From the NCBI RefSeq assembly GCF_003412465.1, contig NZ_QTJV01000002.1, positions 496,001 to 560,000 of the forward strand: a stretch of 64,000 nt of DNA, in the 5' to 3' direction. Position numbers and translations under genes: made by a program. Positions 17,686 to 26,745 of the stretch are shown here, one piece after another. Within the stretch, counting starts at the first letter, position 1. The number at the start of each line of letters is the position of its first letter. Below the pieces are notes generated by a model. That model did no database searches and was not told the origin of the DNA. It saw nothing but the letters and a program-made list of their open reading frames with translations. Source of the stretch: Chitinophaga silvisoli. Its GTDB lineage: Bacteria; Bacteroidota; Bacteroidia; Chitinophagales; Chitinophagaceae.

Positions 17686-20600
17686 CTATGCTTCATGATG
17701 AGCAGCATGCTCTTCCTTCTTACCTTCAGCTTTCTCAGCATCTTTATTTCTGATCTTAGCCAGGTAGTTGATGGAAGGCAGTACGTGCAGTTGTTCCAGT
17801 ACATAGTACATTCTGCTCTTCTGCTCTTCGTTACGCACTTTATAGATACGGCTTTCCTTATCGTTCACGTTACCGAATACGATTGCATCTGCGGAACAAG
17901 CCAGCTGACAGGCAGTTCTGGCTTCACCATCCTTCAGCGGACGACCAGCTTTCTTAGCAGTCAGTTTAGCATCCTGTAATTTCTGTACGCAGAAAGAACA
18001 TTTTTCCATTACACCACGGCTACGAACCACTACATCCGGGTTCAGCACCATACGTGTCAGATCATCGTTCATACCACCTACATCGTACAGGTTGTTTGCA
18101 AAGCTATCTGCACCATTCCAGTCTCTCCAGTTGAAGCGACGTACTTTGTACGGACAGTTGTTAGCGCAGTAACGGGTACCGATACAACGGTTATAAGCCA
18201 TCTGGTTGATACCTTCAGAGCTGTGGTTGGTAGCAGCTACCGGACAAACGTTCTCACAAGGAGCATTGTCACAGTGTTGACACAGCATAGGCTGGAACAC
18301 TACTTCCGGATTGTCTACATCAGTACCGCCAAAGTAACGGTCGATGCGCAACCAGTGCATTTCGTGCGCCTTGATTACCTGCTCTTTACCAACTACAGAA
18401 ACGTTATTTTCAGCCTGACAAGCTATGGTACATGCACCACAACCGAAACAGGTGTTCAGGTCAATTGACATACCCCATTTAATACCCTGGTATTGGTGAA
18501 CATCAGGGTAGAGGGTACCATTCTTAACAAAGTTAGAAGTAGTGTCATGAGGATTTTTCGGATCATAACCGAACTGATCCAGTTCTTTCCTGTCTTCATT
18601 TACTTCCTCCGGATTCTTGATGAACTCTTCCAGGGTAGTTTCTTTGATGATAGGACGACCTTCGTAACTATTGTGCGTTTGAGTAACACCAATCTCGTAA
18701 GTCTGGTTAGTTTTCTCCACTGCAACTTCAGGAGAGTAGAAATCGCGGGTTGTACCGTTGAAGCTTACAAAGTTGTAAACGTTCTTACCTACACCGGCAG
18801 CAGCTTTACCTGCGTTAGCGTTGCGGCCATAACCTACTGCGATAGCGATCACTTCAGGATGGATACCTGGCAGGATCAGCAATGGTAACAGAACTTCTTT
18901 ACCATTTGCTTTTATCTTCAGAACAGTCTTATCATTGTTGATTTCGTAATCATCACCCAGCTCAGAACCGAAGGTCTTAGCCAGTTTGTTGGAGATTACA
19001 GCGTAGTTATCCCATGTAGCGCGGGTGATTGGGTCAGGCATTTCCTGCAACCATGGGTTGTTGGCTTCCTTACCGTTACCGATGGCTACTTTTTCGTACA
19101 GTACCAGTTCCAGGGCATCTTTACCGCTCTTCTTAATGCTACCGATTTTAGCAGCAGCTTCCGCTACATTACCAGCGAAAGAAGCACCACCTAAAGCAGG
19201 AGCAGTAGCTGGTTCGATCACACCATCCTGCAGGGCTTTATCCCATGCTTCCTGGCTACCCAGTTTAGCAATCCACTCATTCTTCAGGAAATCTTCCCAG
19301 GCAGTAGTGTTGCCACTCCATGCCAGGAGGGTAGCTTCGAATGCACGTGTTTTGAACAGTGGTGCAATGGTTGGCTGTATGAAGGAGAAATATCCGGTGC
19401 GGCCTTCAGCATCACCCCAGCTTTCGAGGTAGTGGTGAGCAGGAGCAGCGAACTTAACGTTCTCGGAAGTTTCGTCTTTGTGAGAGTTAAAGGAAACGGT
19501 CAGTTTGGTTTTCTTCAGACCTTCGGTGAAAGCCTGTGCATTGTAGTAGTCGTAGCTAGGGTTTACACCGTAGATGAACAGACCGCCCACAGCACCTGCG
19601 TTCAGATCTTTCACCAGTTGTTCCATTTCGCTATCGATACCCTGACGGTAGTTAACAGTAGAGTTCCAGTCGATGGTCGTACCGTTAGCGCCGATCTGGC
19701 TGTTGATCGCGTTTACGATAATCTGTACGTTTACATCGTTGGAGCCTGCTACTACGATGGATTTACCATTGTTAGCCAGCAGGGCTTTAGCAGCTTTCTG
19801 GATACCATCTGCCAGGCGTTTGTCGCTGATAGCAGGAGCGCTCACGCTGCCACCAACTGCATTCAGCAGGGCCAGGGCAATGTCGCCGGTTTGAGAAGGC
19901 TTGTGTGTATATCTTTCGTCAGCATTAGCACCGGTTACACTCATCATGCTCTCGAAGTGGAAATGTTTGCTCATTTCCGGCTTCTTCTCATCGATTTTAC
20001 GTGTAGCACCGTATTGCTTGCTGTATTCGACAGGGTTTAACCAGGTACCCAGGAAGTCAGCGTTCAGACTTACTACTACTTTGGCATTTTCAAAGTGGTA
20101 AGCAGGAAGGGCGCGCTTGCCATAAGAAGCTTCGTTTGCCAGCAGCATACCGGAGTAAGAAACTGCATCGTAAGTTACATGGCGGAAGCTTGGATATTTA
20201 GCCTGGAAACCAGCGATTACTTTTTTAGTAGAAGGGCTGATGATGGTAGAAGTCAGCAGTACAATCGGAGCACCTCCCAGACCGGCGAGGGCAGCGCCTA
20301 CCTGTTTGTCCAGTTCAGACCAGGTAGCCTCAGCGCCTGCGATAGTTGGGAAACGCAGACGGGCCGCATCGTACAGGCTCAGCACTGAACCCTGTACTCT
20401 TGCAGTAGAGGATGTACCAGTGATAGAAGACAATTCGTTACCATCCACTTTAATAGGACGGCCTTCGCGGGTTTTCACCACCAAAGGAACGAACTCACCA
20501 TCAACGGCGTATGTAGAAGCGTAGTAGTTAGGTACACCTGGAGTGATTTCCTCAGGCTTATTTACATAAGGTATTGCTTTCTTCACAGGTATCTCACAGC

Positions 20601-20793
20601 TGGCAGCGATGGTAGCCGCTGCAGTAGTGAACCCCAGGTATTTCAGGAAGTCCCTGCGTGGGGTAGTAGCATTCAACAGGCTTTCACTCTCCTCAAAAGG
20701 CAGATCCTCTCTAAATTCGTTATTCACAATCTCCTGATGTTCCTTGGTATTGTGCAACTCCTCCAAGCCTTTCCAATACTTTTTTTGCTCCAT
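17686..20793 (-). CDS. actB: Alternative complex III subunit ActB (molybdopterin-like and iron-sulfur fusion)
   Basis: A 1,035-residue fusion. Residues 46-70 hold the variant twin-arginine signal (RRDFLKYLGFTTAAATIAAS). The central part is a molybdopterin-oxidoreductase-like domain, which in this family binds no molybdenum. From about residue 780 the C-terminal domain has four iron-sulfur motifs: CFGCGACTIAC, CQHCDNAPCENVC, CIGTRYCANNC, and CSFCVQ with CQLAC. In the complex these form an electron wire at the periplasmic face. It sits between ActA and ActC. The ATG is clear. Confidence 0.95.
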   Translation of the reverse strand: MEQKKYWKGLEELHNTKEHQEIVNNEFREDLPFEESESLLNATTPRRDFLKYLGFTTAAATIAASCEIPVKKAIPYVNKPEEITPGVPNYYASTYAVDGEFVPLVVKTREGRPIKVDGNELSSITGTSSTARVQGSVLSLYDAARLRFPTIAGAEATWSELDKQVGAALAGLGGAPIVLLTSTIISPSTKKVIAGFQAKYPSFRHVTYDAVSYSGMLLANEASYGKRALPAYHFENAKVVVSLNADFLGTWLNPVEYSKQYGATRKIDEKKPEMSKHFHFESMMSVTGANADERYTHKPSQTGDIALALLNAVGGSVSAPAISDKRLADGIQKAAKALLANNGKSIVVAGSNDVNVQIIVNAINSQIGANGTTIDWNSTVNYRQGIDSEMEQLVKDLNAGAVGGLFIYGVNPSYDYYNAQAFTEGLKKTKLTVSFNSHKDETSENVKFAAPAHHYLESWGDAEGRTGYFSFIQPTIAPLFKTRAFEATLLAWSGNTTAWEDFLKNEWIAKLGSQEAWDKALQDGVIEPATAPALGGASFAGNVAEAAAKIGSIKKSGKDALELVLYEKVAIGNGKEANNPWLQEMPDPITRATWDNYAVISNKLAKTFGSELGDDYEINNDKTVLKIKANGKEVLLPLLILPGIHPEVIAIAVGYGRNANAGKAAAGVGKNVYNFVSFNGTTRDFYSPEVAVEKTNQTYEIGVTQTHNSYEGRPIIKETTLEEFIKNPEEVNEDRKELDQFGYDPKNPHDTTSNFVKNGTLYPDVHQYQGIKWGMSIDLNTCFGCGACTIACQAENNVSVVGKEQVIKAHEMHWLRIDRYFGGTDVDNPEVVFQPMLCQHCDNAPCENVCPVAATNHSSEGINQMAYNRCIGTRYCANNCPYKVRRFNWRDWNGADSFANNLYDVGGMNDDLTRMVLNPDVVVRSRGVMEKCSFCVQKLQDAKLTAKKAGRPLKDGEARTACQLACSADAIVFGNVNDKESRIYKVRNEEQKSRMYYVLEQLHVLPSINYLAKIRNKDAEKAEGKKEEHAAHHEA

Positions 20794-20922
20794 GTTATTT
20801 ATACTAACGAGTTACGGATTATAATTAGCACTATGAAGAACGATGTATGAAGCTGGTATTATAACGATCTGTATTACGCTACTACTTTGCTTCCTCCACC
20901 AGATTTATCTTCACTTCTTATA

Positions 20923-22173
20923 TTAATAGTGACATTTCTGACATTCAGTACCACCGACCATTTCAACAGTTACGCTGTCGATCTTGCCATCTTTTACATC
21001 CTGGTGGAACTTCTCGAAAATGCTGTAGTATTTGTTGTCGGCAAACTGCACCTTGGTAGTACGGTGACAGTTGATACACCAACCCATTGACAGGTCCGCG
21101 AACTGATGAACTTCATCTTCTTCGGTGATAGGACCATGACAAGTCTGACACTGTTGCTTACCAGCTACTACGTGTTGAGAGTGGTTGAAGTAAACGTGGT
21201 CAGGCAGGTTGTGGATCTTAGTCCATGGAATAGGTTTGCCTGGTTTAGTGTAAGCTTTTGCATTAGCATCCCAACCAACATATTCGTACAGTTTTGCGAT
21301 TTCCGCTGTACCGTTGATCTTCTTACCTTCTGCATTGAACAGATCACCACCACTGTATTCGCTGATCACTTTGTGACAGTTCATACATATGTTTTCTGAA
21401 GGGATCATTGCATGCTTACTCTTCTCAGCACCAGCGTGGCAGTACAGACAGTTGATCTGGTTCATACCCGGGTGAACTTTGTGAGAGAAGAAGATAGGTT
21501 GCTCAGGCATGTAATCTTTCTGACGACCCAGGCCGATAGCTCCGTTGATAGTGAAGTAACCACCAACCATGAACATAACCAGGATTACCAGCGCGATGTA
21601 TGCTTTGTTTTTGTAGAAAGGAACAGGTTCCGGAACCGCTACGCCTTCTTTATCAGCAGCAAGTTTGTTCAGGTTGCTGTTGATCTGGAGGAGAATCAAT
21701 GCTACAACTGCGAGGATGAGGGTAATGATACCAAACAGCAGGCTGTTGTTGGCAGAACCTTCTTCCGGGTTTTGAGTAGGATTTGGATTGGAATTATCCT
21801 TACCCTTATCGCCACCGCCCTGGGCTTCCTGTTGTGCAATGTATGCCAGGATATCATCGACATCGGCATCAGATAAACTAGGGAAAGGAGGCATCGAAAT
21901 CTTGTACTCATTGTACAATGCATTAGCATATTGGTCTCCAGTAGCTAATACAGCTGCTGAGTTGTGGATCCACTGGTGTAATAATTTCTTATCACTCCAA
22001 CGACCTTCAACACCCGCCAGGGCAGGACCAGTTAGTTTCTTTTGGACATTATGGCAAGATGCGCAGTTGCTCTGAAACAATGCTTTACCCTTGGAAGGAT
22101 CGGCAGCCCTTACTGAGAAGGAAGCAATCATACCAACGCATAGGACAAGAACACTCACAAAATGCTTACGCAT
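20923..22173 (-). CDS. actA: Alternative complex III subunit ActA with extra mono-haem domain (six CxxCH)
   Basis: The frame opens with a GTG at 22197, but the ATG at 22173 precedes a better signal peptide (MRKHFVSVLVLCVGMIASFS), so I choose it (416 residues). Near the N-terminus is one CASCH cytochrome c domain. Two membrane helices follow (about residues 142-165 and 190-212). Then come five haem motifs: CLYCH, CMNCH, CQTCH, CINCH, CQKCH. The last five make the penta-haem ActA module; the first is an additional fused cytochrome. First gene of the operon. Confidence 0.93.
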   Translation of the reverse strand: MRKHFVSVLVLCVGMIASFSVRAADPSKGKALFQSNCASCHNVQKKLTGPALAGVEGRWSDKKLLHQWIHNSAAVLATGDQYANALYNEYKISMPPFPSLSDADVDDILAYIAQQEAQGGGDKGKDNSNPNPTQNPEEGSANNSLLFGIITLILAVVALILLQINSNLNKLAADKEGVAVPEPVPFYKNKAYIALVILVMFMVGGYFTINGAIGLGRQKDYMPEQPIFFSHKVHPGMNQINCLYCHAGAEKSKHAMIPSENICMNCHKVISEYSGGDLFNAEGKKINGTAEIAKLYEYVGWDANAKAYTKPGKPIPWTKIHNLPDHVYFNHSQHVVAGKQQCQTCHGPITEEDEVHQFADLSMGWCINCHRTTKVQFADNKYYSIFEKFHQDVKDGKIDSVTVEMVGGTECQKCHY

Positions 22174-22245
22174 ACGGATGGAAACACGACGATACACAGC
22201 CTATTTAGTTTAGATTTGACCTTAAGTTTCTTTAAAAAGTGCCAG

Positions 22246-22253
22246 CAAAAATA
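22246..22253 (-). promoter_or_regulatory. -7 element for the respiratory operon
   Basis: TATTTTTG on the minus strand matches TANNTTTG. A TTG lies about 17 bases upstream of it as a -33 candidate. The start site would be near 22239, giving a leader of about 66 bases to the ActA ATG. Confidence 0.55.
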
Positions 22254-22263
22254 AGACACAATA

Positions 22264-22278
22264 TTGACAATTTATCAA
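22264..22278. promoter_or_regulatory. Imperfect palindrome overlapping the -33 region of the respiratory operon
   Basis: TTGACAATTTATCAA pairs at six of seven positions around a central T. The arms TTGA/TCAA look like FNR/CRP half sites but with one base more spacing than a standard FNR box. It overlaps the expected -33 element. Function is inferred from position only. Confidence 0.3.
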
Positions 22279-22584
22279 CAATTATAAAAAAATCTTACTT
22301 GCTTCACTAATTCCTTTTCCCTATATATGACGCGGCAAAGCGCGTAATGATCAGATACTTTTGCATGAGAAAAAACATGATAAATGTCATAAACTGCACA
22401 CCGGTTTCTTAGCTTCCTTGCAAACCTATATATTATCATGTATTGTAATATGGTATAGAGAGGGGTAGATGGTCCAAAGTTGTGCCTCAGGTTTATTAAC
22501 CTCTTTTCCCCGTGAATAGTTCAAATATACTCCGAAAATTCTGGGATCAGTACAGCCCCTGCCGGACATCTGGCGATATTTATC

Positions 22585-22592
22585 TAATTTTG
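22585..22592 (+). promoter_or_regulatory. -7 element for purN
   Basis: TAATTTTG matches TANNTTTG, 38 bases before the purN start. No clear -33 element. Confidence 0.5.
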
Positions 22593-22630
22593 CAACTCTT
22601 ACCATAATTAAAGCAAACAAAAGGATCGTC

Positions 22631-23197
22631 TTGAAAAATATAGCCATCTTCGCTTCCGGTGCAGGCAGTAACGCGCAAAAGATCATCGACCACTTCAGAG
22701 GCTCCGACAAAGCCGCCGTTACGCTCATCCTGTGCAATAAACCCGGAGCCGGTGTTTTTACTATTGCTGAAAATGAGCACATTCCTTCCATATTAATAGA
22801 GAAAGAACGCTTTTTTAAAACTGATGATTATATTCAAATCTTAAAGGAAGCAAAAATAGACCTGGTAGTGCTGGCTGGTTTCCTGTGGAAAGTACCTGGT
22901 AACCTGGTACAGGCATTTCCTGATCGTATCATTAATATCCATCCCGCCCTGCTCCCTAAATATGGTGGCAAAGGCATGTACGGCCATTTTGTGCACGATG
23001 CCGTAATCGCAGCAAAAGAAACTGAAAGCGGGATCACCATTCATTTTGTCAATGAAAAATATGATGATGGTGCTACTATCTTACAGGAACGTTGTACCAT
23101 CACCCCGGACGATACCCCGGAGACCCTCGCAAAGAAGGTACAGGTGCTGGAACACAAGCATTATCCACTAATTGTGGAACGATTATTGACTTTATAA
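22631..23197 (+). CDS. purN: Phosphoribosylglycinamide formyltransferase
   Basis: A 188-residue enzyme that transfers a formyl group from 10-formyltetrahydrofolate to GAR in purine synthesis. N-terminal FASGAGSNAQKIIDHF binds phosphate. The catalytic pattern NIHPALLPKYGGKGMYG holds the asparagine and histidine, and the aspartate is in KYDDGATI. The start is a TTG because the conserved KNIAIFASG follows directly and no upstream ATG exists. It is followed after 40 bases by an outer-membrane protein gene and may share its transcript. Confidence 0.93.
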   Translation: MKNIAIFASGAGSNAQKIIDHFRGSDKAAVTLILCNKPGAGVFTIAENEHIPSILIEKERFFKTDDYIQILKEAKIDLVVLAGFLWKVPGNLVQAFPDRIINIHPALLPKYGGKGMYGHFVHDAVIAAKETESGITIHFVNEKYDDGATILQERCTITPDDTPETLAKKVQVLEHKHYPLIVERLLTL

Positions 23198-23237
23198 TCA
23201 GTCATACTTTCAGCTAAGAAGCTGGTAACTAAACTTT

Positions 23238-23903
23238 ATGAAACAACCACTGCTTGTTACATGCCTGTTATTACTGAGCACGGTTTATTCGTTTGCCCAG
23301 GATAGCAAATCCCCCTTTCGCAGGTCTACCTACATTAAGGTAAACCCTACTACTCTCATTAATGAACTGGATATATCAATTGAACAGGAACTCAGCGAAA
23401 AGCTGAGCCTTGAATTAGGTGTAGCCGGGATCTATACTGATTATCCCGATTACATCCTGTCTAAGAAAATTGACATCGGACAGAAGAAACCGGACATCAG
23501 TACCGAACAGTTTGTAGATGGGAGAGGCCTGGGATTCAGGGCCGGGCTGCGGTGGTACCTGTTTTCTGCAAGAGATGGTTTATACAGGGCCATGGGTACC
23601 TACTTCGAACCTGTCTTAATATATAAGAAGGTATTCTACCCTAACGAGGATATAGACATCAACGACAATAAATATAAACGCTCTGCCACCAAGGATGTAT
23701 ACGCCTTCCAGATCCTCCTGGGCCGGCAGATCACGAAAGATAAAATCGTCTTTGACCCATACATCGGCCTGGGGATCCGTACTAAAGTCTACCGCTACCA
23801 GAATTTTTCAGATAATAATGGAGCGACCCAGACGAATGATGGCAGACTGGTAAGCGTACTGCCAAGCATTCAGCTGGGAATTAAAATTGGACTGAAACTT
23901 TAA
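23238..23903 (+). CDS. Predicted outer-membrane beta-barrel protein
   Basis: A 221-residue protein with a clear signal peptide (MKQPLLVTCLLLLSTVYSFA) and alternating amphipathic strands typical of small beta-barrels. It ends in hydrophobic strands (LPSIQLGIKIGLKL) with terminal leucine instead of the usual aromatic residue. I do not recognise a specific family; it resembles DUF3575-like outer-membrane proteins in general layout. The 3' end overlaps the TonB receptor gene by 23 bases. No binding motif can be read. Confidence 0.7.
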   Translation: MKQPLLVTCLLLLSTVYSFAQDSKSPFRRSTYIKVNPTTLINELDISIEQELSEKLSLELGVAGIYTDYPDYILSKKIDIGQKKPDISTEQFVDGRGLGFRAGLRWYLFSARDGLYRAMGTYFEPVLIYKKVFYPNEDIDINDNKYKRSATKDVYAFQILLGRQITKDKIVFDPYIGLGIRTKVYRYQNFSDNNGATQTNDGRLVSVLPSIQLGIKIGLKL

Positions 23904-25986
23904 CACTGCAATTTCTACCTATATTATATATACCTGATCGCCCATTCGGTAAGGCAGTGTAATACTCGAAATATTTTAACCGGTTCATGTTTGCCTGGTA
24001 CACGGTGTTCAGCACATTGTCTACCTGGAAAAACAGGTCGAACCTTTTGGCGATTGTAGCCCCTGCTCCCAGGTTCAATAATACATATCCATCCGTGGCC
24101 GTCTCGGTATGGTCTACTGCATAAAAGTGGTTTTGCTTTGCGTAGCCGTCTATTTCCACCCTGCCATACATCTTTGGGAACACCGCTTTCCATTCTGAAC
24201 GTGCATGGAGTGGTGGAATGAAAGGCAGGTATTTCGCCTGCTCACCATGTTCCCGGATGAGTGCATTGTTTTGATTTAAACCCAGGGTATAAGCAAGGCT
24301 ATTGTTAATTTTTAACCAGCTGATCCCCCTGGGATGGAGATTAACGGTGAATTCTCCACCATAAAGCCTGGCTTTGGATTGCTGGTATTGGTAAGTCGCA
24401 TTTCCGGGTACGATCACTACATCGCTCAGGCGGGCCTGGTAAATGTAGTTGGTGATATTATTATTAAACAGTTCTATGCTAATGTCCACATCCCCCAGGT
24501 ACGCCAGAAAGCCAAGATCTTCCTGCAGACTGAACTCCGGATTAAAGCTGCGGTTTCCTAAATACACAATGTGCGCACCGGGATCAAGGCCATTTGATCC
24601 GATCTCTGTAATGTTCGGTGCACGGTAGCCCCTGGCGATGTTGGCTTTCAGCAGCAGGCGCTCGCTGAGATTGTAAGTAGCGCCCACACTGCCGGAGATT
24701 CCATTATAACCATGGGCAAAAGCGGTAAACTGCCGGAAATCGTCCCAATGTATATTCCGATGGTCATACCTTATGCCGCCGGAAAGGTCTACCGGCCCGA
24801 AAGACTTTCTCAGAAAATAAAAAGCACCAATGTCAAAGAGGTTGTAGTCAGGAATCGGGAAGTCGGTGGCATTCTGACTACGGTTCGTTTGATACATTCC
24901 ATTCGCGCCGATCGTCATTTCTACATTATTAATGGTGGGAAAGTTGTAGCGAAAATCGTAGTTCAGGGTATTTAATATTAAGTCCAGCCCAGGTTGTTTT
25001 GGTTCAAGCGGGTGATTGTATTCCTGGCGAACACTTTGCTGGAGGGCGATGGATGAAAGGAAGTTCCCGATTTTGGTGCGGTTATATAATCTATAATGCC
25101 GGATGTGCTGGTGTAGGTCAGCAATCGAATAAGTTTTTAACAGGTGATCAGGTACCACAGGACGGTTTTTGATATCATCGTTCTCACCTTCCGCCACCTG
25201 GATCGTGAATTTGCGGGTAAGGGAGTCCCGGCTACCATCAGGAATCTCCTGGAGGTTATTATATAAGGTTGTGGCGAGGAGGGAGTAGCCCCATTTTTTA
25301 TCTATCCTGGCCATAGCGGTACCATTCAGTTCGCGGAAGGCGGTGCCGTAGACATAGCCATCCACGGCGTTCCGGTAGTTATGGGCCATTTTGCTACTGA
25401 GTCTGAACGCATAATGCCAGTCATTTTTATGATAGGAGAGGCCGAGGGAGGATCCAATCATACCATTGTTGGATTGGTATTCGGTCAGAAAGTTGCCTTT
25501 AAGTTTGCCATCTTCCCCGCCAGGCAGGTCAGGGATCATGTTGACTACACCTGCCAGGGCATCGGAGCCGTAAGTGAGACTTGCAGGGCCTTTTACGACT
25601 TCAGCACGACCTATGCCATATTGGTCTACTTCTATTCCATGTTCATCACCCCATTGCTGGCCTTCCTGCCGCACACCGTCATATAAGGTAAGCACCCTGT
25701 TATACCCCAGGCCCCTGATAAAAGGCTTGGAGATATTGGGACCGGTGGTTACGGCAGACACCCCGGGAATAGATTTGGTGATTGCGTCGATGAGGTTGGT
25801 ATTGAGATGGGTCGACATCTCTTTTTTAGTCAGGATAGATATGGGCACCGGGTTCTTCCGGACCGTCGTGGCCCGGGTCACACCTGTCACAATTACCTCG
25901 TTCAGGTGAGCGGTCTGGATAGAATCTGTTTGGGCAAAAGCAGCCATGCTACAGAGTATGAACACTGCTGTAAGTAGTCGGAACAT
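23881..25986 (-). CDS. TonB-dependent outer-membrane receptor
   Basis: A 701-residue receptor with a signal peptide (MFRLLTAVFILCSMAAFA), a TonB-box-like segment (LNEVIVTG), a plug domain (VRKNPVPISILTKKEM to KGPASLTYGSDALAGVVNMI) and a barrel ending in CSVKVSVQF. There is no N-terminal carboxypeptidase-like domain, so it is not a SusC protein. The gene is divergent from an SCO and Fur-family pair. A DtxR-like palindrome lies in the shared promoter region. A metal, haem or metallophore substrate is likely by context, but the ligand is not known. Confidence 0.92.
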   Translation of the reverse strand: MFRLLTAVFILCSMAAFAQTDSIQTAHLNEVIVTGVTRATTVRKNPVPISILTKKEMSTHLNTNLIDAITKSIPGVSAVTTGPNISKPFIRGLGYNRVLTLYDGVRQEGQQWGDEHGIEVDQYGIGRAEVVKGPASLTYGSDALAGVVNMIPDLPGGEDGKLKGNFLTEYQSNNGMIGSSLGLSYHKNDWHYAFRLSSKMAHNYRNAVDGYVYGTAFRELNGTAMARIDKKWGYSLLATTLYNNLQEIPDGSRDSLTRKFTIQVAEGENDDIKNRPVVPDHLLKTYSIADLHQHIRHYRLYNRTKIGNFLSSIALQQSVRQEYNHPLEPKQPGLDLILNTLNYDFRYNFPTINNVEMTIGANGMYQTNRSQNATDFPIPDYNLFDIGAFYFLRKSFGPVDLSGGIRYDHRNIHWDDFRQFTAFAHGYNGISGSVGATYNLSERLLLKANIARGYRAPNITEIGSNGLDPGAHIVYLGNRSFNPEFSLQEDLGFLAYLGDVDISIELFNNNITNYIYQARLSDVVIVPGNATYQYQQSKARLYGGEFTVNLHPRGISWLKINNSLAYTLGLNQNNALIREHGEQAKYLPFIPPLHARSEWKAVFPKMYGRVEIDGYAKQNHFYAVDHTETATDGYVLLNLGAGATIAKRFDLFFQVDNVLNTVYQANMNRLKYFEYYTALPNGRSGIYNIGRNCSVKVSVQF

Positions 25987-26002
25987 GTATGTTTTATTTT
26001 CA

Positions 26003-26010
26003 CGAAAGTA
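26003..26010 (-). promoter_or_regulatory. Probable promoter of the TonB receptor
   Basis: On the minus strand TACTTTCG is one base off TANNTTTG, and a TTTG -33 candidate lies 22 bases upstream of it (plus-strand CAAA at 26030-26033). Only about 17 bases separate it from the ATG at 25986. Confidence 0.45.
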
Positions 26011-26041
26011 TTTTTTAATTTTTTATTACAAAGAAATAATT

Positions 26042-26057
26042 TTTAGGCTAGCCTAAA
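26042..26057. promoter_or_regulatory. DtxR/MntR-like palindrome between divergent genes
   Basis: TTTAGGCTAGCCTAAA is a perfect 16-bp palindrome. Its TTAGG/CCTAA arms resemble the known DtxR/IdeR/MntR operator half sites. It lies immediately beyond the receptor's -33 region and next to the -33 region of the SCO gene, so one bound protein could control both. That the site is used is inference. Confidence 0.55.
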
Positions 26058-26081
26058 TTATAGGGTAATAAAGAAAACCCC

Positions 26082-26089
26082 TACCTTTG
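26082..26089 (+). promoter_or_regulatory. -7 element for the SCO/Fur-family pair
   Basis: TACCTTTG matches TANNTTTG exactly, 27 bases upstream of the ATG at 26117. The palindrome at 26042-26057 ends 24 bases upstream of it. Confidence 0.6.
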
Positions 26090-26116
26090 CATTATACAAA
26101 TAACAGATCGGCGATT

Positions 26117-26743
26117 ATGTCTAAGAAGAACGTCTTTTTAATCACCTTTTTCGTGCTATTGGCAATAGCTTTTATGGGATACTCCGGCTATGTGATCAAA
26201 GGAGAGCAGGGTGATTTTTTTGGCAGGGAAAAACTGCCAGTGCTGGGAACCAATGGCCATATTGTAGGCGGCTTTTCATTTACCAACCAGGAAGGCCGTA
26301 CCATCACAGCCCAGGATGTGGAAGGCAAAATATACGTAGCAGAATACTTTTTCACCACCTGTACCGGCATCTGTCCTAAGATGAACAAGAACATGGAGAA
26401 AGTATATGCTAAATATAAAAACGAACCTAAGTTCAGAATCCTTTCCCATACTGTAGATCCTGAAAATGATAGTATTCCTGTCCTGAAGAAATATGCTGAA
26501 GAGCATGGGGCAGATCCATCCAACTGGTGGTTCCTGACCGGTTCTAAAAAAGAGCTCTATAAACTGGCGAGACAGGGTTATCTTGTTGATGACGGTACCT
26601 ATGCCGGCGACGAAGATTTTGTGCATACACAATGGTTCGCGCTCGTAGACGGTCAGGGTCGCATCAGGGGATTATACGAAGGCACGAAAGCTACTGATGT
26701 AGACAAGCTGATCACAGACATTGACAGGCTGCTAAAGGAATAA
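26117..26743 (+). CDS. Second SCO family protein
   Basis: A 208-residue SCO/thioredoxin-fold protein. The ATG at 26117 opens MSKKNVFLITFF; the upstream 10 codons of the frame lack an anchor and are discarded. It has one N-terminal membrane anchor, the copper motif CTGICP near residue 88 and the distal histidine in EDFVHTQWF. It is about the same length as the SCO at 6662 but only moderately similar. Two bases separate it from the Fur-family gene, so the two are co-transcribed, linking copper or thiol chemistry to metal regulation. Confidence 0.88.
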   Translation: MSKKNVFLITFFVLLAIAFMGYSGYVIKGEQGDFFGREKLPVLGTNGHIVGGFSFTNQEGRTITAQDVEGKIYVAEYFFTTCTGICPKMNKNMEKVYAKYKNEPKFRILSHTVDPENDSIPVLKKYAEEHGADPSNWWFLTGSKKELYKLARQGYLVDDGTYAGDEDFVHTQWFALVDGQGRIRGLYEGTKATDVDKLITDIDRLLKE

Positions 26744-26745
26744 TT

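Larger units (their letters stand above)
22198..22630. other. 433-base divergent regulatory region
   Basis: No gene is visible between actA (-) and purN (+). On the minus side it holds a TATTTTTG element and an imperfect palindrome at 22264-22278. On the plus side it holds two TANNTTTG elements at 22356 and 22585. The rest is A/T-rich with no strong hairpin. Confidence 0.6.
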
